Shown in pieces: positions 10,477-20,306 of a stretch of DNA of 64,000 nt; the first letter of the stretch is position 1, and every line of letters begins with the position of its first letter. The notes under the pieces are model-generated. The model worked only from the letters and a program-made list of their open reading frames with translations. It did no database searches and was not told where the DNA came from. This stretch comes from Brevundimonas fontaquae (GTDB lineage: Bacteria; Pseudomonadota; Alphaproteobacteria; Caulobacterales; Caulobacteraceae). The position numbers and the translations under genes were made by a program. The stretch covers positions 1,550,001-1,614,000 of the forward strand of contig NZ_CP070968.1 in the NCBI RefSeq assembly GCF_017086445.1, in the 5' to 3' direction.

Positions 10477-11182
10477 AGCTGGCGCGGCATGGCGGGGTTT
10501 CGCTGCTCTACGTCATGGCCGCGCCTGCTGAATACGGGCCGCACCTTCAGGCCCGGATCGCGCCGCTGATGACCGGCGTCGGTCCTGTTGAGGCCGCCGT
10601 GAGCCTGGGCGCCGCCCTGGCGCGGCTGGAGGCGGCGGGCGATCTGCCGGATCTGATCGTATCGCTGGGCTCGTGCGGATCGCGGGTGCTGGATCATGCG
10701 GCGGTCTATCAGGCCTCGTCCGTCGCCTATCGGGATATGGACGCCAGCCCGCTGGGTTTTCCGAAGGGCGTGACCCCCTTGCTGGACCAGCCCGCCGTCC
10801 TGCCTTTGCCGTGCCCGATCCCCGGCGTGCCGACGGCGACCCTGTCGACCGGAGCGAACGTCGTGTCCGGCGCCGCCTATGACGCCATCGACGCCGAGAT
10901 GGTGGACATGGAGACCTGGGCCCTGGTCCGCGCCGCCCAGATCTTCGGTGTGCCCCTGATCGCCTTACGCGGCGTGTCGGACGGTCGCGCCGAGTTGAAG
11001 GCTTTGGAGGATTGGACCTCGACCCTGCATCATGTCGACGAGAACCTGGCCGTTGCCCTGGATCGGCTGATCGCGTGGCTGGAGGCCGACGGCCCCGCCG
11101 CTCTTGAGTTTCCCGCCCTTGAAATGTCGGCCCCGCCCGGCCAAGACCCCGCCCATCTTCCTGCCCCGGATTCGATCACGCC

Positions 11183-11186
<4 letters not shown>
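10473..11186 (+). CDS. 5'-methylthioadenosine/S-adenosylhomocysteine nucleosidase-like protein
   Basis: 237 residues of the PNP/UDP phosphorylase superfamily. [23 protein letters not shown] and [12 protein letters not shown] are the family phosphate/ribose-site blocks, with the M-x-M-E signature and a late RGVSD catalytic Asp. It overlaps the preceding gene by 4 bp (ATGA) and its stop overlaps the guaA start by 4 bp, which makes a tightly coupled unit. The likely role is recycling of methylthioadenosine or SAH, a by-product of methyltransferases such as its neighbour. Confidence 0.85.
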
Positions 11187-12745
<1,559 letters not shown>

Positions 12746-12755
12746 TTCGGGCCTT

Positions 12756-12781
12756 TCGGAAGCTTTCGAGAACGCTTCCGA
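12756..12781. other. Hairpin close to attL
   Basis: TCGGAAGC, a 10-nt loop and GCTTCCGA form a perfect 8-bp stem 11 bp after the guaA stop. It is followed only by TTTG, so termination would be weak. The element CTTTCGGA recurs at 12753 and 12836, which leaves open that these are integrase or excisionase binding sites. Confidence 0.5.
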
Positions 12782-12821
12782 TTTGATCCGTAAGGCCCTG
12801 ACGTAAAAGTGAATTCTGTCG

Positions 12822-12855
12822 AGACCCTTCGGAGCCTTTCGGAGGGTCTTTTTTT
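12822..12855 (+). terminator. Rho-independent terminator after guaA
   Basis: AGACCCT and AGGGTCT form a 7-bp stem around a 14-nt loop that can itself fold, followed by seven T. It lies inside the island end, 77 bp beyond the guaA stop, so the element seems to carry the terminator that insulates its integrase gene from guaA transcription. Confidence 0.7.
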
Positions 12856-13035
12856 CGTGATGCCGACCTGTCTGACGGTATCGCGTCCCGTTGCTCCCGT
12901 GGAATCCGGCTCATACCGTCACGACCAAGGCGAGCCGATGACGGTATTCTTTTCGCGCAAGACGCTGAAAAGGCGAGAAAATATCGACCTCGAACCGCCG
13001 ATTTCCAGACCTGTCCGGTGCGAGGAGGTTTTACC

Positions 13036-14289
13036 GTGCTTACCGATGCCGCTCTGAAGAATTTGAAGCCCAAATCAAAGCCTTACAAGAGTACCGACAG
13101 GGACGGCTTGTACGCCTACATCTCGCCTGGGGGAGCGATCTCGTTCCGCTACGACTACCGCTTCAACGGTCGGCGAGAGACGCTCACCCTGGGGCGCTAC
13201 GGGCGGGGCGGTCTGAGCCTGTCGCAGGCGCGGGAACGTCTGTTCGAGATCAAGCGGACCATCGCGGAGGGCGTGTCGCCCGCCTTGGAGAAGCAGCGCG
13301 CCAAGCGTCGTCTGAAAGAGGCGCGCAGCTTCGAGTATGTCGCCCAGCGTTGGATGGACACCGCACCGATGGCGGACAGCACGCGGAACATGCGCCGGTC
13401 GATCTTCAATCGCGAGGTGCTGCCGCAGTGGCGCAACCGTTTGCTCAGCGAGATCACTCCCGACGACATCCGGGCGCACTGCAAGACCATCGTGGACCGT
13501 GGCGCGCCGGCGACGGCGATCCATGTGCGCGACATCGTCAAACAGATCTACGCCTGGGCCATCCTGCACGGGGAGAAGATCGACAATCCGGCGGACGGCG
13601 TGGGGCCGGCGTCGATCGCGACCTTCCGGCCGCGCGACCGCAGCCTGTCGCCGAGCGAGATCCGGATCATGCTGGGGGTTCTCGGAGAGGTGGCGACCCT
13701 GCCGACCATCCGGCTCGGGCTGAAGTTCATCCTCCTCAGCATGGTGCGAAAGAGCGAACTGCAGGATGGCGTCTGGCCAGAAGTGGATTTCGAGAACGCC
13801 GTCTGGTCGATCCCCGCGGCGCGGATGAAACGGTCCCGGCCCCACAATGTCTATCTGTCGACCCAGATGCTCGACATCCTGATCGCCCTGAAGACCTGCG
13901 CGGGGAACTCCAAATACATCCTTCCGTCGCGCTACGACGCGGACGCGCCGATGTCGCGGGCGACCTTCAATCGCGTGACCTCCGCTATCGCCGAGCTGGC
14001 GAAGAAGCGAGGACTGCCGTTGGAGCCTTTCACGGTTCATGACCTGCGCCGCACGGCTTCGACCCTGTTGCATGAGATGGGGTTCAACTCGGACTGGATC
14101 GAGAAGGGCCTGGCTCACGAGGAGCGGTCGTCACGCGGCGTCTACAACAAGGCGGAGTTCGAGATGCAGCGACGGCATATGGCGCAGCAGTGGTCGGACG
14201 CGGTCGAGGCCTGGGAGGCCGGGCGGACGTTCACGCCGGTGCTCAGTGTGCCGGAGGGAGAGGGACCTCGCTTCGATCCGAAGTTCTGA
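13036..14289 (+). CDS. int: P4-type tyrosine recombinase (integrase)
   Basis: 417 residues. The N-terminal DUF4102 arm-binding domain (LTDAALKNLKPKSKPYKSTD, then DGLYAYISPGG) is followed by a core-binding domain and a C-terminal catalytic domain. Catalytic residues are visible as MVRKSEL (Arg I), HDLRRT (His-x-x-Arg), LAHEE (His III) and GVYNKAEF (Tyr nucleophile). The GTG at 13036 is preferred because GAGGAGG sits 8 bp upstream. It lies beside its attachment site and is expected to integrate and excise the island. Confidence 0.93.
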   Translation: MLTDAALKNLKPKSKPYKSTDRDGLYAYISPGGAISFRYDYRFNGRRETLTLGRYGRGGLSLSQARERLFEIKRTIAEGVSPALEKQRAKRRLKEARSFEYVAQRWMDTAPMADSTRNMRRSIFNREVLPQWRNRLLSEITPDDIRAHCKTIVDRGAPATAIHVRDIVKQIYAWAILHGEKIDNPADGVGPASIATFRPRDRSLSPSEIRIMLGVLGEVATLPTIRLGLKFILLSMVRKSELQDGVWPEVDFENAVWSIPAARMKRSRPHNVYLSTQMLDILIALKTCAGNSKYILPSRYDADAPMSRATFNRVTSAIAELAKKRGLPLEPFTVHDLRRTASTLLHEMGFNSDWIEKGLAHEERSSRGVYNKAEFEMQRRHMAQQWSDAVEAWEAGRTFTPVLSVPEGEGPRFDPKF

Positions 14290-14536
14290 CGGGTCGGCTG
14301 ACGCGTCGGCGGACGTCGGGCGGCGGGGCGCGGCGGATCGGCTGGTTGCGGCGCCGCTCGAGCCAGGCCTCGACCTCGGCTAGGTCCCAGACCACGCAGC
14401 GGGGCGTCAGGAGGAACCGCTTCGGAAACTCGCCCCGGCGCTCCATCTCCCAGATGGTGCTGTCGGCGAGCGGCACCATCTGATGCAGTTCAGGCTTCTT
14501 GATCGTGCGCCGCAGGGGCGGGGTGGTCTGGCCCAT
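14243..14536 (-). CDS. AlpA-family phage/island regulator
   Basis: 97 residues. PELHQMVPLADSTIWEMERRGEFPKRFLL followed by VVWDLAEVEAWLERR is an AlpA/excisionase-type winged helix with the typical W-x-x-x-(E/D)-V-x-x-W-L end (positions about 14–58). In P4-like elements AlpA activates int and promotes excision. The 40-residue tail is Arg/Pro-rich and overlaps the convergent integrase 3' end by 47 bp. Confidence 0.8.
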   Translation of the reverse strand: MGQTTPPLRRTIKKPELHQMVPLADSTIWEMERRGEFPKRFLLTPRCVVWDLAEVEAWLERRRNQPIRRAPPPDVRRRVSRPVRTSDRSEVPLPPAH

Positions 14537-14642
14537 GTCGAACTCCGTCTCTGTCCTCAGGAGAATCGACGCGAAAGCAGGCGATAGATGAAGCCGCAGG
14601 CTTACGCCCGGTCGCTTACGGTCGGGATCGACTCTCTCGCGA

Positions 14643-15089
14643 TCACGCCGCCTTCGATCCGCAGCACGAGCTGGCGCGGGTCTGTGTGAGGTCCTCAAGG
14701 ATGACGCAGTCAGGGCCAGGCCCGCCGGCGCAGGCCGCGTCGCAGTCGGTCACGAGCTTGGCCAGATCGGCTTCCAGCGCCTTCAGTTCGGAAAGCTTGG
14801 TCTGGACGTCCTCCAGGTTCCGACGCGCCAGATCGCGGGCGTCGAGGCAGGAGCGGTCGCCGTTCTCCAGCAGATCGACCAGACTGCGGACCTGGTCGAT
14901 CGGAAACCCGAGCTCGCGGCAGCGGCGGATGAAAGTCAGTCGCTTGAGGTCGGCGTCGCCATAGGTGCGGTGGCCGCCGTCGCGTCGGGCGGCCCGGCGC
15001 ACCAGGCCGATCTCCTCATAGTAGCGGATCGTCGGAGGGGTGGTCCCACTGCGCCTGGCGAGGGCTCCGATGGAAAGCGCGTGGTCCAT
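14643..15089 (-). CDS. MerR-family metal-responsive regulator
   Basis: 148 residues. The N-terminal winged helix (SIGALARRSGTTPPTIRYYE…) is followed by a long dimerisation helix and a C-terminal metal loop (CDAACAGGPGPDC). Cys is also present near residue 80 (RSCLDAR) and in the tail (SSCCGSKAA). The pattern of one Cys near 80 plus two after the long helix is that of Hg/Cd/Pb-type MerR proteins; the extra CC tail is unusual. It is divergent from the Cys-rich operon at 15185 and probably controls it through the site at 15111–15141. Confidence 0.85.
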   Translation of the reverse strand: MDHALSIGALARRSGTTPPTIRYYEEIGLVRRAARRDGGHRTYGDADLKRLTFIRRCRELGFPIDQVRSLVDLLENGDRSCLDARDLARRNLEDVQTKLSELKALEADLAKLVTDCDAACAGGPGPDCVILEDLTQTRASSCCGSKAA

Positions 15090-15110
15090 GTCGTCATCCG
15101 GAAAAAGGGC

Positions 15111-15141
15111 TTGAAGCTAAAGTTACTTGAAGTCCTACAAC
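15111..15141 (+). promoter_or_regulatory. MerR-type promoter for the 15185 operon
   Basis: TTGAAG (15111–15116) and TACAAC (15136–15141) are separated by 19 bp, the over-long spacing of MerR-activated promoters. The spacer holds the imperfect dyad CTAAAGTTACTTGAAG. It sits between the divergent MerR gene and the Cys-rich operon. Confidence 0.65.
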
Positions 15142-15184
15142 GCGTCCACGGAACGGCGGATCGCGCCGTTCAGGAGAGTGAGAC

Positions 15185-15532
15185 ATGTTGCCGAAGGACG
15201 TCCCAATCGCCTGCACTCTGGGGGCCGGCGACTATCAGGCCCGGATGCGGTGGATCGCGGATCTCAACCAGCGCAGCCTTCAGGGTCATCATCGGGACGA
15301 CCTGACGCTGCGTATCGACTATGAGGCCGGCGCCCTCGCGGATGTGGAAGAACTGGTCCGTCAGGAAACCGCCTGCTGCGCTTTCCTCGACTTCGAGATC
15401 GAGGAGCGCCCAAGCTCGGTCCGTCTCGTCGTCACGGCGCCGGAAGACGCCCGTCTCGCCGCCGACACCCTGTTCGAAGACTTTATCGCCTCGGGTCCGT
15501 CGACCCGGGCCCAAACCTGTGGATGCTGTTGA
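15185..15532 (+). CDS. Unknown protein with Cys clusters, first gene of a MerR-controlled operon
   Basis: 115 residues, no signal peptide or membrane segment, start preceded by AGGAGAGTGAG. A central QETACCAFLDFEI carries a Cys pair and the last residues are TCGCC. The rest looks like a small alpha/beta domain. I do not recognise a characterised family. Position directly behind a metal-type MerR promoter and before two CC-motif membrane proteins suggests a soluble thiol metal chaperone or sensor; this is inference from context. Confidence 0.7.
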   Translation: MLPKDVPIACTLGAGDYQARMRWIADLNQRSLQGHHRDDLTLRIDYEAGALADVEELVRQETACCAFLDFEIEERPSSVRLVVTAPEDARLAADTLFEDFIASGPSTRAQTCGCC

Positions 15533-15534
15533 TC

Positions 15535-15927
15535 ATGACGTCTCTTACTCCCGGCGCGCCGTTGAACGTCGAGCCCGCCAAGGGCGATGCGAACCAGAAG
15601 GCGGTCGGCGTCGGCTCCGTCGTCGCGACCACGGGTGCCGTGCTTGGCTGCGCCGCCTGCTGCGTCGTGCCACTGGCCTTCCCGGTGTTGGCCCTGGGCG
15701 CGTCCGGCGCCGTCCTGGCCTGGTTCGCGGGAGCCCATATGTGGATCACCGGTCTTGCCCTGGTGATCGTCCTCGCCGCCTGGGCTTGGCTCGGATGGCG
15801 GACGTTCCGCCGCGGTCGTCCGCTGGCGCGCTCGACCGTCATCATGATGATCGGCTCGACGTTGATGCTCGCCCTAGCCCTGATCTGGCCGCGGATCGAA
15901 CCCGCTCTTATGGCGATGATCCGATGA
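15535..15927 (+). CDS. MerT/MerC-like small membrane protein
   Basis: 130 residues with about three to four hydrophobic segments. The first helix contains LGCAACCVVPLAFPVLALG, a vicinal Cys pair followed by Pro as in the metal-binding first helix of MerT, MerF and MerC. The ATG at 15535 is preferred over 15523 because it follows the upstream stop. Its end overlaps the next gene by 4 bp. It probably moves a thiophilic metal ion across the inner membrane, but the ion is not evident and no merA or merP is nearby. Confidence 0.65.
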   Translation: MTSLTPGAPLNVEPAKGDANQKAVGVGSVVATTGAVLGCAACCVVPLAFPVLALGASGAVLAWFAGAHMWITGLALVIVLAAWAWLGWRTFRRGRPLARSTVIMMIGSTLMLALALIWPRIEPALMAMIR

Positions 15928-16208
15928 CCTCTGAACAGACGCCGCGGAAGAAGGGCAGGCCGCTTTGGGTGGTGCTCGGCCTGGCCGGCGCCTGTGCGGT
16001 CTGCTGCGCCGTGCCGATCGTGATGCTCCTGGCGGGCGGCGCTACGCTCGTTGCCGCAGGCGCGGCCCTGAGTCAGAGCTGGGACGCGATCGCCTGCGGC
16101 GCGCTGATACTGATCGTCCTCGGCGCCGCTCTTGTGATGATGCGGCCGAAGCGCCCGGCGCCGTCCTGCAGCGTGGACGGCGCTTGCGGCTGCAAGGAAA
16201 AGGCCTGA
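15924..16208 (+). CDS. MerF-like two-helix membrane protein
   Basis: 94 residues, with helices at about 14–42 and 48–68. The first contains ACAVCCAVPIVMLLAG, again a CC-x-x-P metal motif inside the membrane. The C-terminus is SCSVDGACGCKEK, a second Cys cluster that would face the cytoplasm. It resembles a shortened relative of the preceding gene and overlaps it by ATGA, so the two may form one transporter. Confidence 0.6.
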   Translation: MTSEQTPRKKGRPLWVVLGLAGACAVCCAVPIVMLLAGGATLVAAGAALSQSWDAIACGALILIVLGAALVMMRPKRPAPSCSVDGACGCKEKA

Positions 16209-16262
16209 CAGCTCTGGCCGGGTGGCGGCAGTGGTTGGAGCGCCGCAAGGTCTGGACCTCGG

Positions 16263-17231
16263 ATGAACACCTCTGAACTTCGCGACGCCCTGGAAACGCG
16301 GCAGGTCTGGATCTACTTCGCCGCCGTGATCGTCGCGGTGGCCGTCGGGCTTCTGGTCCCAAGTACAGAGATCCTTGAGGGGGCGATCAATCCGGCGCTG
16401 GCCTTGATGCTGTTCGTCACCTTCCTGCAGGTGCCGGTCGCCGCGCTTGGCCGGGCGCTTCGCGAACTGCGATTCATGGGCGCCTTGCTGGCTGTCAACT
16501 TCGTCGCCGTGCCCTTGCTGGTCCTCGGCTTGGTCCAGTTCCTGCCGGCCGATCCTCTGATCCGGTTGGGCGTGCTGATGGTGCTGCTCTGTCCGTGCAT
16601 CGACTATGTCGTGACATTCGCTCACCTGGGCCGGGCGGACGCCCGATTGTTGCTGGCGTCGACGCCTGTGCTGCTGATCGCACAAATGGCGCTCTTGCCG
16701 ATCTATCTGCGCCTGTTCCTCGGCGCCGAGGCGGCGGCCTATGTCCAGCCGGGTCCATTCATCCACGCCTTCGTCTGGTTAGTTGCCATCCCCTTCGTTC
16801 TGGCGGCGCTTGTCCAGGCATGGGCCGTGCGCAGCGCGACCGGGGATCGGGTCTCGTCAGCGCTTGGCTTGGCGCCCGTGCCCGCGACGGCGCTGGTGTT
16901 GTTCATCGTGGTCGCCGCGGTCGTGCCGCAACTCGGGCAAACACTCGACAGAACCCTGAGCGTCGTGCCGGTCTATATCGCCTTCGCCGTCTTGGCGCCG
17001 CTTGTCGGATGGGCCGTCTCAGGGTTCGCGCGTCTGACGCCCGAGGCGGGTCGCGCCGTCGCCTTCAGCGCCGGAACCCGCAACTCGCTCGTGGTTTTGC
17101 CGCTGGCCCTGGTCGTGCCCGGCGCAATCCCCTTGGTCCCGGCCATTATCGTCACCCAGACGCTGATCGAGTTGGTGGCCGAGCTCCTCTACATCCGGCT
17201 CATGCCGAGGCTTGGAAGTCGAACGGCCTGA
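16263..17231 (+). CDS. ACR3-like permease (bile acid:sodium symporter superfamily)
   Basis: 322 residues, about ten membrane helices. INPALALMLFVTFLQVP and LVLLCPCIDYVVTFAHLGRAD-type segments are shared with the ~320-residue group annotated as arsenic resistance proteins in the BASS/ACR3 superfamily. A Cys in LLCPCIDY may be functional. A second, clearer Acr3 gene lies at 18050, so this one may have another substrate linked to the Cys-rich proteins upstream. It begins 54 bp after the MerF-like gene. Confidence 0.7.
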   Translation: MNTSELRDALETRQVWIYFAAVIVAVAVGLLVPSTEILEGAINPALALMLFVTFLQVPVAALGRALRELRFMGALLAVNFVAVPLLVLGLVQFLPADPLIRLGVLMVLLCPCIDYVVTFAHLGRADARLLLASTPVLLIAQMALLPIYLRLFLGAEAAAYVQPGPFIHAFVWLVAIPFVLAALVQAWAVRSATGDRVSSALGLAPVPATALVLFIVVAAVVPQLGQTLDRTLSVVPVYIAFAVLAPLVGWAVSGFARLTPEAGRAVAFSAGTRNSLVVLPLALVVPGAIPLVPAIIVTQTLIELVAELLYIRLMPRLGSRTA

Positions 17232-17258
17232 ACACTGTAGGGCGAGGGTCTTGAATAT

Positions 17259-17290
17259 TTCCATAGTTCGACTAATTCGGAATTATGGAA
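17259..17290 (+). promoter_or_regulatory. ArsR operator overlapping the arsR start codon
   Basis: Left arm TTCCATAGTTCG (17259–17270) and right arm CGGAATTATGGAA (17278–17290) form an inverted repeat. The right arm contains the arsR ATG at 17285. A candidate promoter TTGAAT (17251) with TAATTC (17273) would start transcription almost at the ATG, and no Shine–Dalgarno sequence is visible, so the mRNA may be leaderless. Confidence 0.6.
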
Positions 17291-17620
17291 ACCGAAGCCT
17301 CGATTCTCGCTCTCGCCGCCTTGGCGCAATCAACGCGTCTGGAGGCGTTTCGCCTGCTGGTTCGCCATGAACCCGATGGTCTGCCGGCCGGTGACATCTC
17401 CAACCATCTGGCCATTCCGGCGAACACCCTGTCGTCCCATCTCGGCGTCCTGACCCGGGCGGGGTTGATCAAGTCGGAGCGTCGCAGCCGGTCGATCATC
17501 TACCGCGCCGATCTGGACCGCCTTCGCGATTTGGTCCTGTTCCTGCTCAAGGACTGCTGCGGGGGCAGGGCGGACCTGTGCGAGCCGCTTCTGGCAGAAC
17601 TCGCGCCTTGCTGTCCCTGA
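17285..17620 (+). CDS. arsR: ArsR-family arsenite-responsive repressor
   Basis: 111 residues, one winged-helix domain. LAQSTRLEAFRLLV and NTLSSHLGVLTRAGLIKSERR are the ArsR/SmtB recognition region. The inducer site is probably C-terminal: DCCGGRADLC and APCCP give five Cys near the end, unlike the E. coli type where they are in helix alpha3. It is the first gene of arsR-arsC-acr3-arsN2-arsH and its start lies inside its own putative operator. Confidence 0.9.
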   Translation: METEASILALAALAQSTRLEAFRLLVRHEPDGLPAGDISNHLAIPANTLSSHLGVLTRAGLIKSERRSRSIIYRADLDRLRDLVLFLLKDCCGGRADLCEPLLAELAPCCP

Positions 17621-17627
17621 GGACGCC

Positions 17628-18053
17628 ATGGACGTCGTCATCTATCACAACCCCGCCTGCGGGACGTCTCGCAACGCCTTAGAGCTGATCCGCCACGTCG
17701 GGATCGAGCCTCATGTGGTCGAGTATCTCAAGACCCCGCCGTCGCGCGCCATGGTCGCCTGGCTGGCGGAGCAGACCGGCGCCCCGCTGCGCGACCTGCT
17801 GCGGGAGAAGGGCACGCCCTTCGCCGAACTGGGTCTCGAGAATCCCGCCCTGACGGATGACCAGTTGCTCGATGCGATCGAGGCCCATCCGATCCTGCTC
17901 AACCGTCCGATCGTGGTCAGCCCCCTTGGGGTCCGCCTGTGCCGCCCGTCGGAGGCCGTGCTGGACCTGCTGCCGGCCGAGAACCTGAAGCCCTTCACCA
18001 AGGAAGACGGGGAGGTCGTAATCGACGCGGACGGCCAGCGGGTGGCGAGATGA
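17628..18053 (+). CDS. arsC: Arsenate reductase (glutaredoxin-dependent)
   Basis: 141 residues, a typical ArsC/Spx thioredoxin fold. [14 protein letters not shown] carries the catalytic Cys, and [18 protein letters not shown] has the Arg residues that bind arsenate. It reduces As(V) to As(III) with glutathione and glutaredoxin. It starts 7 bp after arsR and its stop overlaps the acr3 start (ATGA). Confidence 0.95.
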   Translation: MDVVIYHNPACGTSRNALELIRHVGIEPHVVEYLKTPPSRAMVAWLAEQTGAPLRDLLREKGTPFAELGLENPALTDDQLLDAIEAHPILLNRPIVVSPLGVRLCRPSEAVLDLLPAENLKPFTKEDGEVVIDADGQRVAR

Positions 18054-19129
18054 CCGACGCGCCCGCCGCTCCGCCGCGCTGCCTGTCGTTCCTCGACCGC
18101 TGGCTGACGGTATGGATCTTCGCCGCCATGGCGCTGGGCGTCCTGCTCGGAACCGTGGTGCCGGGCCTGCCCGCCTGGGTCGACAGCCTGTCGGTCGGGA
18201 CCACCAACATCCCGATCGCCATCGGCCTGATCCTGATGATGTACCCGCCGCTGGCCAAGGTCCGCTACGAGGCCCTGCCGCGCGTGTTCGCCGACAAGCG
18301 GGTGCTGGCCCTGTCGCTGATTCAGAACTGGGTTCTCGGCCCGGTGTTGATGTTCGCCCTGGCGGTGATCTTCCTGCGCGATCAGCCGGAGTACATGACC
18401 GGCGTGATCCTGATCGGCCTGGCGCGCTGCATCGCCATGGTGCTGGTCTGGAACCAGCTGGCGCGCGGCGACAACCAGTATGTGGCCGGTCTCGTAGCCT
18501 TCAACTCGATCTTCCAGATCCTGTTCTTCAGCCTCTACGCCTGGCTCTTCCTCACCGTTCTGCCGCCGTTGTTCGGCCTGCAGGGCAGCGTGGTGGACGT
18601 CAGCGTCTGGACCATCGCCGGAGCCGTGCTCGTCTACCTCGGCGTTCCGTTCCTGGCCGGATTCCTGACCCGTCGCAGCCTGATCGCCCGCAAGGGGGCC
18701 GACTGGTACGAGCGCCGCTTCCTGCCGCGCATCGGGCCGATCACCCTGATCGCGCTGCTCTTCACCATCGTGGCCATGTTCAGCCTCAAGGGCGGAGAGG
18801 TCGTGGCCCTGCCGCTGGACGCCCTGCGCATCGCCATTCCGCTGACGATCTACTTCCTCGTCATGTTCGTCGTCAGCTTCCTGATGGGCAAGCTGATCGA
18901 GGCGGACTACCCGCGCACCACGGCCTTGGCCTTCACCGCGGCCTCCAACAATTTCGAGCTGGCCATCGCGGTCGCCATCGCGGCGTTCGGCCTGGCCTCG
19001 CCGGTCGCCTTCGCGGCCGTCATCGGTCCGCTGGTGGAGGTGCCGGTGCTGATCCTGCTGGTGTCGGTCGCCCTCTGGATGGGCCGGCGCTGGTTCCCCG
19101 ACACGGTCCCGCCGGCGGACGCCCCGTGA
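18050..19129 (+). CDS. acr3: Arsenite efflux permease ACR3
   Basis: 359 residues, ten membrane helices. [19 protein letters not shown] holds the conserved Cys of ACR3 helix 4, and [17 protein letters not shown] is the helix 9 signature. It exports As(III) produced by ArsC. The ATG at 18050 overlaps the arsC stop; an upstream GTG in frame would add 37 residues unlike the family. Confidence 0.95.
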   Translation: MTDAPAAPPRCLSFLDRWLTVWIFAAMALGVLLGTVVPGLPAWVDSLSVGTTNIPIAIGLILMMYPPLAKVRYEALPRVFADKRVLALSLIQNWVLGPVLMFALAVIFLRDQPEYMTGVILIGLARCIAMVLVWNQLARGDNQYVAGLVAFNSIFQILFFSLYAWLFLTVLPPLFGLQGSVVDVSVWTIAGAVLVYLGVPFLAGFLTRRSLIARKGADWYERRFLPRIGPITLIALLFTIVAMFSLKGGEVVALPLDALRIAIPLTIYFLVMFVVSFLMGKLIEADYPRTTALAFTAASNNFELAIAVAIAAFGLASPVAFAAVIGPLVEVPVLILLVSVALWMGRRWFPDTVPPADAP

Positions 19130-19545
19130 TGGTGGTCCTGTATCTGATCGAAGCGACCGACGCCGGCCTCATCGCCGCGCTGCGGGCCGAAGGCCTGCCT
19201 GCGCCGGACGCCGGCCGCTACTTCAGCGCCGATCACTCCGGCGCGGTCGTCGGCTACGTCGGGCTGGAAGGGGAGGGGCGCGACCTGCTGCTCCGCTCGC
19301 TGGTCGTGCTCGCCGACCGGAAGGCCTGCGGCCTGGGAAGTCGGGTGCTGGCCGCCGCCGAGATCGTCGCCGGTAACATGGGCGCTGCACGGCTGCACCT
19401 GCTCACCACCACGGCCGAACCCTTCTTCGCCCGGAACGGCTACCGGACGGCGAACCGCCAGACGGCGCCGGAGGCGATGCGGCGGACCCGCGAGTTCGCG
19501 GGGCTGTGCCCGGCCTCGGCGGCCTATCTGACCAAGGACCTGTGA
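19129..19545 (+). CDS. arsN2: ArsN2-type GNAT acetyltransferase
   Basis: 138 residues, GNAT fold. [21 protein letters not shown] contains the acetyl-CoA pyrophosphate loop in the R-x-x-G-x-G/S form, and [10 protein letters not shown] is the family C-terminal block. ArsN-type enzymes acetylate amino-containing or trivalent arsenicals. The start shares the TGATG of the acr3 stop, and the end likewise overlaps arsH. Confidence 0.85.
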   Translation: MVVLYLIEATDAGLIAALRAEGLPAPDAGRYFSADHSGAVVGYVGLEGEGRDLLLRSLVVLADRKACGLGSRVLAAAEIVAGNMGAARLHLLTTTAEPFFARNGYRTANRQTAPEAMRRTREFAGLCPASAAYLTKDL

Positions 19546-20297
19546 TGACCTTCGCCCGTCTCCGACCGCTGCCCGATCCGGATCATCTGCCGGCCCTGGA
19601 CAAGGCCTGTCTCTCGGCCGATCCGGCCCGCGGTCTGGGGCCGCACGACCATCCGCCCCGGATTCTGCTCCTATACGGATCGCTGCGCGAGCGGTCCTAT
19701 TCGCGCTTCTGTGTCGAGGAGGCGGCCCGCCTGCTGCAATGGATGGGATGCGAAACCCGCATTTTCGATCCGTCGGACCTGCCGCTTCCCGGGTCGCCCG
19801 GCGACGACGACCACCCGGCGGTGCGCGAGCTGCGCGAGCACGCCCTGTGGTCCGAAGGCATGGTCTGGTGCAGCCCCGAACGGCACGGCCAGGTCTCGGG
19901 CCTGATGAAGCTCCAGATCGACCATCTTCCTCTGAGCCTGGGCGGGATGCGGCCGACGCAGGGGCGAACCCTGGCCGTCATGCAGGTCTCGGGCGGGTCG
20001 CAGAGCTTCAACGCCGTCAACACCCTGCGGCTTCTGGGCCGCTGGATGCGGATGATCACCATCCCCAACCAGTCGAGCGTGGCCAAGGCCTTCCAGGAGT
20101 TCGACGACGCCGGGCGGATGAAGCCGTCCGCCTACTATGAGCGCATCGTCGACGTGATGGAGGAGCTGGTGCGCTTCACCATCCTGACCCGGCCGCACGC
20201 CGCCCAGCTGGTGGACCGGTACTCCGAACGCAAGGCGGCCGGGGTTCGGGTCGACACCGCGACCGACCTCTCCTCCGTCGCCATCGCCGCACAGTGA
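19545..20297 (+). CDS. arsH: Arsenical resistance flavoprotein ArsH
   Basis: 250 residues. The NADPH-dependent FMN reductase fold shows [14 protein letters not shown] as the FMN phosphate loop and [20 protein letters not shown] as the flavin/tetramer segment specific to ArsH. It oxidises trivalent organoarsenicals to the less toxic pentavalent forms. It is the last gene of the ars operon and ends 9 bp from the convergent hipA. Confidence 0.95.
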   Translation: MTFARLRPLPDPDHLPALDKACLSADPARGLGPHDHPPRILLLYGSLRERSYSRFCVEEAARLLQWMGCETRIFDPSDLPLPGSPGDDDHPAVRELREHALWSEGMVWCSPERHGQVSGLMKLQIDHLPLSLGGMRPTQGRTLAVMQVSGGSQSFNAVNTLRLLGRWMRMITIPNQSSVAKAFQEFDDAGRMKPSAYYERIVDVMEELVRFTILTRPHAAQLVDRYSERKAAGVRVDTATDLSSVAIAAQ

Positions 20298-20306
20298 GCG
20301 ACGACG

